Below are positions 1-12,545 of a DNA stretch of 64,000 nt, in pieces. The translations under genes and the position numbers were made by a program. Source of the stretch: Morella rubra (lineage: Eukaryota > Streptophyta > Magnoliopsida > Fagales > Myricaceae); NCBI GenBank assembly GCA_003952965.2, contig CM025849.1, forward strand, positions 25,559,354 through 25,623,353. The letters run 5' to 3'. Position 1 is the first letter of the stretch. Every line of letters begins with the position of its first letter. The notes under the pieces were generated by a model. That model worked only from the letters and a program-made list of their open reading frames with translations, was not told where the DNA came from and did not search any database.

Positions 1-362
1 TACAAGAAACATAAACCAAGCCATCTAATTAAAACAAAAAAACCTCCACAAAATCATTTCTCTCTCGCTCTCTCTCCCTCAGATTCCATTCTTCTCATCA
101 CAGTCCTAATCGGTACGTTTCTTTTGCTTATTTCTCTCTAAGATAAAAAAAAGTCTTGATCTTCTTTGCTTCTCTTGCTAGACTTGGAATCATGTTGAAA
201 TTAGGCTTCTTAGGGTTTGTAGTCTCATTTCTGGTACCGATCGTCGTTGGATTTGTGCTTGGAGACTATCTTGATAATTATTTCTGGTTCCTGATTGCTT
301 TTTTGGCTGTGATTGTTTCGGTAATGTGGTTGTGTGGCATATGCGGCAGCTTACTGCACTAT
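1..362 (+). promoter_or_regulatory. UBA1 leader with in-frame upstream ORF
   Basis: This stretch is probably the transcribed leader of the E1 gene. It has a CT-rich tract at 61-80 typical of plant 5' UTRs. An in-frame ATG at 195 (and one at 156) is open into the E1 reading frame and would add about 56 residues. That stretch is strongly hydrophobic, with two membrane-like runs ([14 protein letters not shown] and [17 protein letters not shown]). I chose ATG 363 as the E1 start because plant E1 proteins commonly begin with MLPRKR. A membrane-anchored longer form cannot be excluded. No TATA box is clear within the 155 bases available. Confidence 0.5.
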
Positions 363-2848
363 ATGCTTCCAAGAAAGCGAGCTAGTGAAGGAGAGGTTGT
401 GCAAGAAGACGGTGAAAACAGTAGCGTCAACAAGAGCGAGAGTACATCGGCTTTGAAGAAGATTCGGATCGTCGAGGCCGCCGATTCGACGGTGACTTAC
501 AACAGCGACGTCGTTTGTGGTGAGAACAACTGCAACAGCGGCAACAACCACAGTAGCGGTAGCTTAGTTAAAGAAGAAGAAGAAGAGGAGGAGGCTTCAA
601 TCATGGCTTTAGGGAATGCAAATCCGACGGACATCGACGAGGATCTCCATAGCCGGCAGCTTGCGGTGTACGGCCGTGAGACGATGCGGCGGCTTTTCGC
701 GTCAAACATCCTCGTCTCCGGGATGCAGGGTCTTGGTGCTGAGATTGGTACGTATACAAATATTTTTGAGCGTCTTTTAGTTATGTTAATCTATTTGCCT
801 AGATAATTTTTATTTTATTGAGGGATGATTTTCTGCTACGGTTTTGTTTCTAAGAGATAATGATTGACGATAGATGGGGTTCTTATGCGGTAGATATTGT
901 GGGGTTGTTGAAATCTATTAGCTTTAAAGGAGTCGCAGATTTGGATCTTTTGTAGTTTTGAGGAAAAAGTGTGCTTACTCGTTCATGTATCGGAGATGTT
1001 GTTATCATTTGATGATACTTTCCTGCTCTAACTTCTTTCTTCTTAAACTTTTTTCTGTTGGTTTTGTTTTCTTATTCTAAGGAGATGCTTTGAATTTTGG
1101 GAGGCACGTATGTTTCTTCTTTTTTATTGTCTGAGAGAACCAAGTGGCTAAAAATGATACAAGTGCGTACCTACCAGTGATCTTGTACATTCTACTTCTG
1201 TATGAAATGTATTATTTGTTGGTAATATTTGTTAAGATAGTCCAGTGTCTCTCTTTATCTTTTCTTACTTTTTTTCTTCTCTTCTTGCTCTTGATCCGTA
1301 ATCCCTTTCAAAGAAGTTGATAAATAACTTCATCCCTCATCCTTTCTATCTTCATATAGAAGTGACTTCATTCTCATTCTCGTTGGTGTTTTTAATTCTG
1401 TTGTTGTTTCTGTAATCCTTAATCTTTCTAGTGGGAAAAATGTTGTTTTGCTTTCTGCAGCAAAGAACCTCATTCTTGCTGGTGTCAAGTCTGTGACATT
1501 GCATGATGAAGGGACAGTTGAGTTGTGGGATTTGTCCAGTAACTTCATTTTCTCAGAGAGTGATGTTGGAAAGAATAGGGCACTTGCTTCTATACAGAAG
1601 TTGCAAGATCTAAACAATGCTGTGGCTGTGCGTGCCTCAACGACCACATTGGCAAAAGAACAGCTTTCTGATTTCCAGGTACTTCCAGTTCTTTGCAATT
1701 TTTTGTTGATTTATTTATTGTATGCTTGCTTGTCTGATGTATGGAGCTTATCACTTCTGATCTGTTGGTGGCGTGCTTGGATTTCCATCTGTAATTCGAC
1801 CGTTGCATAATGGTTTACACATAGGGTAACTCTTTTAATATTGTGCCATGCTGAAACTTGCTACAGGATTAGTAATACCCAAGCCCAATAGTTGGATCAT
1901 CAACATCCACATGTCCACGATGCTTGCTAAAGATCAGGATGATTAAGACTTAAGTATTATATCAACTAGCAAATGTTCCATATTGGGCATTTGTTAGTAT
2001 ATGTTAAGACTCTACTGGACAACCACATTTTAGATTGGATGGCAATGACATAATATTGAGCCTATAGGAAAAGAACTGAAATCAAATAGTTGTAAAAATT
2101 TAGTGTGCATGATAAGCATATAATGGCAGAGAATCAAAATATTAACATGAGTGATGCAAAGAGTTGCACTAAGTCCAAATTATATATATTTATATAGTCA
2201 ATGATGGTTAGAGTGAGGGATGGGGGGTTAGATGCTATTCATGAAAAATTGTACTTTTCAGTAGTTTCTTCGTTTGGGCCTTTGGGCATCATGTTAGTTA
2301 AATTTGTGTTACTGGATTTTGATCATTTTATTATGTGATTTTCTATCTTTACAGTTTGAGAGTATATTCGTTGATGGGGTTATACTCGTCGGTTAATTGC
2401 ATGTCATAGATTGCTTAAATCAGTGACTTGGATATTAATGGGAGAAAAATTTGTAGATCTTTTGGTAATTTTTCAACTATAAGTTTGATCTAGTTTTCTT
2501 CTATTGCACATGAACTTGTGCCTAAGCGGGATAAGTTGATATGGGTTTACTACAGAAGTTGAAGTTGATAATTCAGTTATTCACTGGCAGGGTAGAGGGT
2601 GTGGGTGCTGAGAACATAATTGTTGATTTGATGTACTTCAGTTGAAAAAGCTTGTTAAAGGTCCATCATAAGTTTGGTCTAGGTTCAGGCGGCCTTATCT
2701 CTTCTTACAACATGATGAGAATGTATCACATTCCCCTTAAGCTGACTGCTTAACATATTCATCTAGATCCAACAACTCATGTAGAGTTAATGTCATCCCT
2801 AATGTAATGAGTCCGTTTTCCATCAAAACTAGCTGAATGGCAGCTTAC

Positions 2849-2882
<34 letters not shown>

Positions 2883-5800
2883 CTTTGTTTTTTTTTTTTA
2901 ACTTCGCTCAACTGCAAGAATGGCTTGTGACAGTGAATCAGAAGTTGCTCTTGAAGAAATAAATGCCACATCCACTATCTGTCTTAAAAGGCTCGATACA
3001 GTAATTTTGTATTAGTAAGGCATTTGCCCCTGGTCTTTCTTTTGATTCGGGCATATCTTTAATATTCATATTAATCTAGAAATTCCCATTGAATGACCAG
3101 CTGAGATGATAAGAACATTCGACGATACCCCCTGTCCCCACCTTAAAACCACCTTAAAAAAAGATCTAGAAAGAAAGGGAAGTGTTTTTTTTTTTAAAGC
3201 ATGGAGCAGGATATGAAATGATGGTAGAAGAGCATAGGAAGTGCTCGATTGTAGTTGCAATGAAATTATGCGAGTCATGTTTTAGGGTTGCAGCAGTTCT
3301 TCTGCAAATTTCAGATCTGGGTTCTTGTTCTTTAATCACGGAAGGTCCCTAAGCAAATCATGTATTTAGTCAATGTTCTATATGCTTGCTCTTTTCTCTT
3401 TCTCTCTCTTTTTGTTAACTCTTTTGCTCAATTACTGAATATGCTTGTGCTTATTCTCTGGTTGTGCAGGCTGTTGTCTTTTCTGATATCAGCCTTGAGA
3501 AAGCCGTTGAGTTCAATGATTACTGTCATAATCATCAGCCTCCTATTGCATTCATCAAAACTGAAGTCAGAGGCCTTTTTGGTTCCCTTTTTTGTGACTT
3601 TGGACCTGAGTTCACTGTTGTTGACGTTGATGGAGAGGAACCTCATACGGGCATAATTGCATCTATCAGCAATGACAATCCTGCCCTAGTATCCTGCGTG
3701 GATGATGAAAGGCTCGAGTTTCAGGATGGGGATCTTGTTGTCTTCTCTGAAGTCCATGGAATGACAGAATTGAATGACGGGAAGCCAAGGAAGATTAAGA
3801 ATGCAAGGGCTTATTCATTTACTCTTGAAGAGGATACCACAAATTATGGAACCTATGCTAAGGGTGGCATTGTCACACAGGTGAAGCAACCCAAGGTGTT
3901 GAACTTTAAGCCATTGAGAGAAGCACTAAACGAACCGGGTGATTTTCTTCTTAGTGATTTCTCTAAGTTTGACCGTCCACCTCTGCTGCACTTGGCATTC
4001 CAAGCACTGGATAAGTTTGTCTCTGAGTTGGGACGGTTCCCTGTTGCTGGTTTGGAAGAGGATGCTCAGAAGTTTATTTCTATTGCCACAAACATGAATG
4101 AGAGCTTGGGAGATGGGAGACTGGAAGATATTAACCCAAATCTTCTAAGGCATTTTGCCTTTGGTGCAAAGGCAGTACTGAATCCCATGGCTGCAATGTT
4201 TGGTGGTATTGTAGGACAGGAGGTTGTGAAAGCATGTTCTGGGAAATTCCATCCACTTTTCCAGGTTACTACAGAGTCTTCTTCTTTATCATGCTCTGGA
4301 GAATTTTTATATTGACTGCTTTTGAGTTTGGATGGTTGGGCTTTCTAATATTTCCTGCTGCCTTAAGGCAGCCATTTTATAAGGCATCTGACCTAGGCTG
4401 TTGATGTTATTAGTTGATCTCTTTGGCCACATTTTGAGGTGTTAGATCTACTAGTGACATCTTTTCTTGGTTTCTGGTTCGCATTGCCTAATGATAATTT
4501 TACTTGTTTCTGCAGTTCTTCTACTTTGACTCGGTGGAGTCGCTACCTACAGAGCCTCTGGATTCCAATGATTTGAGACCATTAAATTGTCGTTATGATG
4601 CACAGATTTCTGTCTTTGGGTCTAAGCTTCAGAAGAAGCTGGAGGATGCTAAGGTGTTTATTGTTGGATCTGGTGCTCTAGGTTGTGAGTTCTTGAAGAA
4701 TGTAGCCTTGATGGGAGTTTCATGTGGCAATCAGGGAAAGTTAACAATTACTGATGATGACGTAATTGAGAAGAGTAACCTCAGTAGGCAGTTTCTCTTT
4801 CGTGATTGGAACATTGGCCAGGCCAAATCCACTGTTGCTGCGTCAGCTGCTGCATCCATAAACCCTCGTCTAAACATTGAAGCTTTGCAAAATCGTGTTG
4901 GTCCTGAAACTGAGAATGTATTTGATGATACATTCTGGGAAAACTTGAGTGTTGTTATTAATGCTCTGGACAATGTGAATGCTAGATTGTATGTTGATCA
5001 GAGATGCTTATATTTCCAGAAACCACTTCTTGAGTCGGGAACTCTCGGTGCCAAATGCAACACGCAGATGGTCATTCCTCACCTCACGGAAAACTATGGT
5101 GCGTCAAGAGACCCACCTGAGAAACAAGCCCCTATGTGCACTGTCCACTCATTTCCACACAACATCGACCACTGCTTGACATGGGCTCGATCTGAGTTTG
5201 AGGGTTTGCTTGAGAAAACCCCTGCAGAAGTAAACGCATATTTATCCAGCCCCAGTGAATATGGTACATCAATGATGAATGCGGGTGATGCTCAGGCCAG
5301 GGATAATTTGGAGCGTGTACTTGAGTGCCTTGACAAAGAGAGATGCGAGACACTCCAGGACTGCATTACCTGGGCTCGTTTAAAGTACTTTCCTTGATGC
5401 TATTTCTTTTAGTATCTTTTCTTTCTTTCTTTTTTTTTTCTGTAAAAATTGTGAAAGAAGTGTCTTTTTCCCCTTCAGTCACTCATATTTTCTTATGATT
5501 TATTCAGGTTTGAAGATTATTTTGCTAACCGTGTGAAGCAGCTGATTTATACTTTTCCGGAGGATGCTGCAACCAGTACTGGGGCTCCATTCTGGTCAGC
5601 ACCTAAGCGCTTCCCTCGTCCTCTGGAGTTCTCATCTGCTGATCCCAGCCTCCTCCATTTTGTAATGGCAGCATCGATTCTACGTGCAGAGACATTTGGT
5701 ATTCCAATTCCTGAGTGGGCCAAGAACCCTAAGAAAATGGCTGAAGCCGTTGATAAAGTGATGGTCCCAGATTTTCAGCCCAAGAAAGATGCAAAAATTG

Positions 5801-6851
5801 TAACAGACGAGAAGGCTACCAGTATGTCCACCAGTTCCATAGATGATTCAGCTGTCATTGCTGAACTAATTACGAAGTTAGAGCAGTGCTGTAAGAACCT
5901 GCCACCAGGGTTTAGGATGAAACCAATTCAGTTTGAGAAGGTATACTATACTGGCTATTGTCTCTCTTTTATTTGTCATATGGAGCTGTTCCATGATTGT
6001 CTTGTGTGACCTGCCCATATATCCAAAATTATGCTTCTGTGGTCGTGTAGCTTATGTTCTGGTCGATGATACTTTGTCATAAGTGGCCATCGTTTCGAGT
6101 TCTTTTGAGGTGGCTAGACTGTAAAATATAATTATTTATGATATGCACTCTCCCCCAATTAGTACCCCTTGTAAATTGTTTGAGTTCAATATCTGCTAAA
6201 GAAGTTGATTCAAATTTTGATTTGATAAATAAAGTTCATCCCATTAATGTACAGGATGATGATACAAACTTTCATATGGATCTGATAGCTGGCCTTGCCA
6301 ACATGAGGGCACGAAATTACAGCATTCCCGAAGTTGACAAGCTGAAAGCCAAGTTTATTGCTGGGAGGATCATTCCTGCAATAGCAACATCCACCGCAAT
6401 GGCGACCGGTCTTGTCTGCCTGGAGCTCTACAAGGTTTTGGACGGAGGGCACAAACTGGAGGACTACCGTAACACGTTTGCCAACCTTGCGCTGCCACTG
6501 TTCTCCATGGCTGAGCCAGTTCCGCCCAAGGTCATCAAGCACGGGAGCATGAGTTGGACTGTTTGGGACAGGTGGATCATGAAAGGCAATCCTACTCTGA
6601 GGGAACTCCTCCAGTGGCTCAAGGAGAAAGGCTTGAATGCCTACAGCATTTCATGCGGAAGTTGCCTGCTTTATAACAGTTTGTTCCCTCGGCACAGGGA
6701 TCGAATGGATAAGAAGCTGGTGGATCTGGCCAGGGAAGTGGCCAAAGTTGATTTGCCTCCCTACCGTCGTCACCTGGACGTTGTTGTGGCATGCGAAGAC
6801 GATGAGGACAACGATATTGACATTCCTCAAATATCCATTTACTTCGCGTAG
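363..6851 (+). CDS. UBA1: Ubiquitin-activating enzyme E1
   Basis: The product uses ATP to adenylate ubiquitin, then holds it as a thioester and hands it to E2 enzymes in cytosol and nucleus. Coding exons are 363-747, 1461-1678, 3470-4264, 4516-5384, 5508-5940 and 6255-6851, giving about 1098 residues, the usual plant length. The order seen is an acidic low-complexity N-terminus (a run of Glu at about residues 71-77), the inactive adenylation half ([15 protein letters not shown]), and the active adenylation half with the nucleotide loop [10 protein letters not shown] near residue 515 and [18 protein letters not shown]. The catalytic cysteine domain has [11 protein letters not shown], the Cys codon being at 5137-5139 (about residue 674). 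The C-terminal E2-binding ubiquitin-fold domain ends in [11 protein letters not shown]. All exon joins keep frame and no break is seen. Intron 2 (1.8 kb) holds a TC microsatellite. Confidence 0.96.
2852..2879. repeat. TC dinucleotide microsatellite
   Basis: About 14 tandem TC units in intron 2 of the E1 gene, followed by a poly-T run. It is a simple-sequence repeat likely to be length-polymorphic; no function is inferred. Confidence 0.95.
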
Positions 6852-8421
6852 GTTGTTATTTCCAATAGGACTAGTCCATTGGATATGGTGAGTTTAGGAT
6901 GAGAACTATATTTTTACACCAGTCTTCGACTCTACTGTTAATTTGACACAGTAAACCAAATGGATATTTTTCAGAACACTTCACATTTCATACATAATTG
7001 GAAGTGACTTTGCTTCCATGTATGGTATAATTCTCCTTTTGCTAGCTTTACGCTAGTTTTGTCTTCAGGACATGTTCCAGTGTGACCCGGTGGTTAAGTA
7101 AATTGCATTCTTTCACTTGAGTTCCCTGGGTGAGTACAGCTGAGTTCCAAGGAAACTTTCTGGCTTGTTATCTGCAGAGAAAGCTCAAGTGGAGAATGGA
7201 GATGCGGGGTTACCTGGTCATCTCCACAAGGATTGATATATAGAGACTCCCTTTACCACAGAATCCATGAACTCTGGTCACTTCGTTGAGGAATTTTGCA
7301 ATTCAAAAGGCGTTATTGCTTTTTTGAATCTTTCCTAGCAACTTCTTACGATGTTTGGTGAGTTAGTTCTTCTCTTAAGATCTCCATCGCTGAGGCAATT
7401 TTTCTTGTTATTGGTACTTGAAACCTCCATGTCAGAAAACTGGCTTGGTTTCCATCCTCCCTTTCATTCCGTGCTCTTAACCGAGTCTCCTACTCCTAAG
7501 TTCTTTCTTTATCCGTTCCCCCTGCCACAACTACGCTAGAAAAGATGTCTTTGCTTGGCTGGAAATAGAAATTTAACCTCTGTTGACTTTGTAGGCAACT
7601 GAACCATTGATGCCAAGTTCTTGGTGCTGAGATTTTGGACTCCCAGTCTTGCCAAGCTGGCGAATTTCGCATTCTGTTTCGTCTCTTAGGCTTTTCTTTT
7701 CTTCGCATGTTTTTTGTTCCCTTAAGTGGATCCCTAGGCGCCAGAACAATTTTGTTCAGCTATTCGCTAAGTAGGCTGCTGGTCATCAGTCCTTTGGTTA
7801 TTTAGATCCTGCTCTGATGATTAATTTATGGTTCTGAATTTACCAAGCAAAAAAAAAAAAAAAAATTTTGGGGACGATAACTTTCATCTGCATTACAAGG
7901 TCACCTTTATTCAGAAGTTCCAATGAAAGTTTCAATCATAATAACCCCATCATAAACCCATTATGTTCTGATGGTCCCCGTACTATGTAAAATTTATGAG
8001 TTTAAGTGGTGTTGTACTTTGACCTGATTTTTCTAATGATTCATCCTCTCAGGGCTTTTTCAAAGGTCACTATGCCTATTAGTAGAGGTTTGTTAGTTAG
8101 CTTCGACTTTCACCTTTGCAGTGGAAAAAACTGAACCTCTTCACCTGAAACTTCAAGTGGACACTAGTTGCGGAAAGGAGAAGTTAAATCGGTCATCTCT
8201 AGCTAGGTTAAGGCTAGGACAGAAATTTCCTCCTGGATACATTGAACTGATTTCATTGCTTTATGTTGATTTGCATTCCCAATGTCGACCTAAAATAAAT
8301 CTGAATCTGCCATCTCACACTTTAGTCGGGTAAAACCATATGACTATCCACAATTCTGGATACTAAGGCTAGTCCGCAGCAATGACTTGCAAAGCTGCCA
8401 TTTACATTCCAAAATTGAAGC
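6852..8421. other. Convergent intergenic region between UBA1 and the Ubl-LRR gene
   Basis: Both flanking genes end here (tail to tail), so the ends of this 1.57-kb stretch should hold their 3' UTRs and poly(A) signals. Short open frames at 7351-7539, 7496-7708 and 8121-8333 have no recognisable protein character. A poly-A run lies near 7850. I see no further gene. Confidence 0.6.
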
Positions 8422-11400
8422 TCAGTTTTTATCAGCACCTTCATCAAATTCAGCAGAGTCCACAACTCGGAAATCCAGCTGCTTCTGATGCTTTAAGAGG
8501 CGGCGTTCATCAAAGCTTTCCCATCCTTCAAGCTGTTAAAAGCATGTGGTAATTTAGAATTCCAATTAAAATCAACATAAATTGGACTGCTTGGCAAATG
8601 GATCACGCATATGCACCTGACGAAGGATATCCAATGTGATTTCTGTGTTGTGGAGGTCCAGTGTTGAAAGCTGAAGGCACATCTTGAATAGTGTTGAAGG
8701 AAGTGATTTTAGGCCATTGTTACTGAGATACAAAGCCTGCAGGGAACAGGAGATGGGACTAAACACAGGACCAGTATGAAACACACAAGTGGTCATCTTC
8801 CTATGGCATGCACCTTGCACCTGAAGGTGCATCCTCTTGAAGGCAGCCCTCAAGAAGGTGTCATCAATTTCTGCGCTGATGCCAGAGTTTCAGAGTGAAA
8901 AGTATGTAATATATACGACCTCAACAACGTGAAAGACAGGGCACAAGTCCTTGTCTTGCAAGTAGACAATTTTGGAGACAAAAACCCTCCCAAACTGTCT
9001 GTTGCTTTACTGATGACATACTTTTGATTTCTGAATCTCAGGAGTAACATTTCTGATAGTCAAAAGATAGTCGTTCTGAGAACTCTGTTTTCTTTTTTCA
9101 CATAAACATTTGTGACTTCTGAGCTAAGTTTTCCAATTTGATTAAAACCAGCTCTCACCCTGGAAAGGAGAGGCAGTTACAAGACAAAGAAATGAAGGTA
9201 GAAGGAAGAGTACACACCTTCAAATCATGCAAATTGCCAAAAGTTTCTGGCAACTCTGATAGAAGATTCGATGAAAGATCAACCTGCTCCATGTAACAAA
9301 CAAATGACTATATGAAGAAAGACCAATATACAGTGTAAAGAGACTGTTGGTTTGGTCTGGCAGTCTGGCTTGCAGTAGTGTATCATCTAGTTTCATTCAG
9401 ACCCCAGTAAAAAGAGAAGTGGAAGATATCGCAAGATGCTTGACTCATACCTCAATGAGAGAATTGCAGTTCCCTATACAGGGAGGAATGGTGCTTATCC
9501 TGATCCAGAGAGAATCATATCATTAAATGAAGCACAAGTCATCAGTTATCAAGGATGAAAATAATCTCCAAAACTTATTTACCATCCTAGTATAAAGGCA
9601 TATACTGACAGAAGGTCAAACTACTCAAGTTTTTGCAGCAAATTTATAATATCTGTAAGTTTATTCAAGATGTAACATGCTTTGTGCAAAGACAAAATAA
9701 GGATCTGAACTATTTGGTGCTTCTACTCAACACAAGCAGGAAACTTTTTTTTTTTATAAACACAACTAGGAAACTATGAAATTACAAATACCAGATAAAC
9801 TTAAATGATGCAGGGGATAAAAAAGAGAAATATATAGAAATAGGACAATGAACCAGTTTTGACATCCTGTAATGGCCATCTAGGAAAAACATGTCCTTTT
9901 ATCAAAACAAATAATGAGATGTTCTCTACACATTACCTGTTGTTATTGACTTTCAAAACCTCAAGCTGAGTCAATAGACCTATTTCGATTGGGAGGCTAG
10001 TCAACTTGTTTTTTCCGATGTGAAGTTGCCTCAGTGAAGTCAGAGCACCCAGTTGAGAAGGCAAAGTTGTTAAACTGCATTAACAGTACAGATCATGATA
10101 ATTAACCATGCAGCATGTTGCAAAGAAACTCAATCTCGCAAACCCGTGCAAAATCAAAAGCAAACCCGACAACTCTGATAGAAGATATTTTACCAAAAGT
10201 TGTGAACTTATTTATATGTCGTTCCCAATTAGTTGGGTCAAGGCTTTTGGGTTGAGTTTTGGCAATTTGCATGCAAGTGAATAAGATGTCATAGCGTACA
10301 GAAATTACTTACTGGTTTTGGTTCACAGACACAACAGTTAGATACTTCAGAGGCACTAGGGCTTCCCAGTTTATGAATCCGTCCCTTATAGCGTTGGAAT
10401 TGAGGAACAGTTTCTACAGAATTTTGAGAACAAAGGAGTGACTTTACAGCATTCGAAGCAGATAAATCAAATTAAGAAGGAAGAAATCTTGTTTACCTGA
10501 ATGGAACTCAAACAGCTAACTTGGGCAGGCACTTCTTCAACAAAGTTGTTGTTCAAATCAAGGACTCTTGCAGAAGGTCCACAAGACCACACTTCATCAG
10601 GTAGGTCCTTTCAAATTTTGAAATAAAGCTAGATGGTAGAAAAAGTAACACACTACCAGAGAAAAAGTAACACACACCAGTGATTTACAATAAGTTTGAG
10701 GGAGCGAATACAAAAAGGAATTGTCAATTGCTTTTCTTTTCTTCCCTTGACAATTGTTTTACTTCTCTTTCTTTTTGAAAAGCTACACTTTGATATGGAA
10801 AGCAGTAGGTTGAACATGAAAGATGACCTAACCAATTTTTTATCCTTCTAGAGCCAAGACTCTCCCTATCTCATTCGTAATAACCACTTCGTGAGGCATA
10901 TTACTTCAATATAAGAACATATCTCAGCACTATTGAATTAAGGGTTAGGCACTCGTGTTACACATAAGACTAACATCCTTCTCACACTCTTGCAAATTGG
11001 TCTATGATAACCCAAAAACTTATTTTGTTCATAGCAAATTCAAATATATCAATTGGATTCAGACACGATGCCCAGCATCATGAAAATAACTAAGAACCAA
11101 CCAGCACATCACAACATGTCCACATAACAAATATTTAAAGCGCATACGACACCAAACCATCCATGACAAAGATGAGGCTTTTATACCTTCAAGCTGCAAT
11201 CGGACAATGCTACAACTCCAGTCGCCTTCCATCGTTCCAACCTATTCTTAACAACAGGAGTTTGCATCTTCTCATTCACCATTCGACTAGCATTGTCAAC
11301 TCTCCTCGGCACAGTCCGGGCTTCTTTTACAATGGGACCGTCCTGTTAAAACAAACCCTACGATTAAACAACTAATTTAAATTTTCAATACCTCCAATCA

Positions 11401-12091
11401 CTAACTGTTTGAGCACAACATTAGGCGCTCACAATTATTAAACAAAAAAAAAAGAGCTTTCAAGAGTCCATTTTATCTGCATAATATCATCAATCTTAAG
11501 CTCGCTGAAGACCTATCATTGGAAAAATTGTCACTTTACAACAAATAATTACATGATTCTTTGCAATAGAAAGGTTCAAGAAATCAGAAGAACCAAGTGA
11601 AAATGCTTTCTTTCACAAGCATGTTCTTTTAATCTTTTCTTTTTCACTCGTTCTTTTCTCAAGAACCAAACAAAAAAGAAAGTAAAAGAGAACAAAATGA
11701 ATTTACCCCTTGGTGCAAACCCTGAGAGGCCATGAGCATGACCTTGGCCCCACTGGCAATTTCCGATTCTCTCAACGTCATCGTATCCACCAAAAGCTTC
11801 CCTATCAGTGTGCCGCAAACATACAATTCATTTACTCGTGAGGCGTCCTTGAAAATTCTAGAGAGAGATAGAGATAAGAAAGGGACAGAGAGTACCTTTG
11901 CAGATGAGCTTCTGGCCACGCGGGAGGACGTTGGTGAGAGGTTGGAGAAGGGACTTGAGGTCTCCAATCGTGGATTCCGAAGAGAGTGAGACCGGAATCG
12001 ATCTCCCGCTAAATTTGACAGTGATAGTGACGCCGTTGCCCCGGGCTTGAGGATCGCTAGCTTCACTAGTGGTATCACCCGCTCCCTCCAT
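8422..12091 (-). CDS. Ubiquitin-like domain plus LRR protein (At2g30105 homologue)
   Basis: Ten coding exons read downward: 12091-11896, 11801-11707, 11342-11187, 10607-10497, 10413-10313, 10074-9937, 9499-9451, 9283-9218, 8736-8617 and 8532-8422. They total 1143 nt, about 380 residues, close to the Arabidopsis homologue. Residues about 18-97 form a ubiquitin-like fold (VTITVKFSGRSIPVSL, then STIGDLKSLLQPLTNVLPRG, then KLLV). A linker precedes leucine-rich repeats of the short intracellular plant type, with LxxLxxNxL cores such as RVLDLNNNFVEEVP, LHIGKNKLTSLP, VDLSSNLLSELP and LYLSNNGLKSLP. The C-terminus is charged (RRLLKHQKQLDFRVVD). No signal peptide or membrane span is seen, so it should be cytosolic or nuclear. 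Its biochemical function is not established to my knowledge. All joins keep frame. Confidence 0.93.
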
Positions 12092-12440
12092 TTTCCTTTC
12101 ACTACTCTACTCGCGCTCCAGTTTTTGTTCTTTCGTTCGCAGCGAGGCCCTCTCTATTGCCGAAAGGCCCGAATCGGAGGTCCCCAGCTTGTTTTGTGTT
12201 TTTTCTTTTCGCATTTTTAATTTTATAAAATGCCCAGAATACCCTTCATCGATCAAAATAACAGGAAGGATATTTCGGGAAGAGACAAAAGTTGTAGACA
12301 ATTTTTATGAGAAATCTATTAACTAGTTATTTTTTTATTTTTTTCTTACGAGTGTTTGGGCTAACTTACAAGCATTTTTACTAATTTTGGAGTATGTAGT
12401 CTTCTCGTTCCACGTAAACTAAATAATTATCAGATCAAAT

Positions 12441-12545
12441 GCTTCGATGGTTTCAAAATATTACTAACACTTACTAAGTTCTGAACTTAAGATTTAAAGA
12501 GAGAGCATACCATTAAAGCTCAAGCCAATAGGGCAATCCCGTGGA
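12441..12545 (-). repeat. SINE-like repeat fragment
   Basis: Read on the minus strand this fragment closely resembles 21600-21745. Both contain GTATGCTCTCTCT followed by a CTTAAGTTC motif, which looks like a degenerate RNA polymerase III B box (GTTCAAAAT in the other copy). Dispersal at two unrelated sites supports a retroposed short element, but no poly-A tail or target duplication was resolved. Confidence 0.4.

Noticed and set aside
11659-12102. 147-codon minus-strand frame overlapping exon 1 of the Ubl-LRR gene
   Set aside because: It reads exon 1 in a different frame and then runs through intron 1 into exon 2. Only the exon 2 part (KLLVDTMTLRESEI) is real coding sequence.
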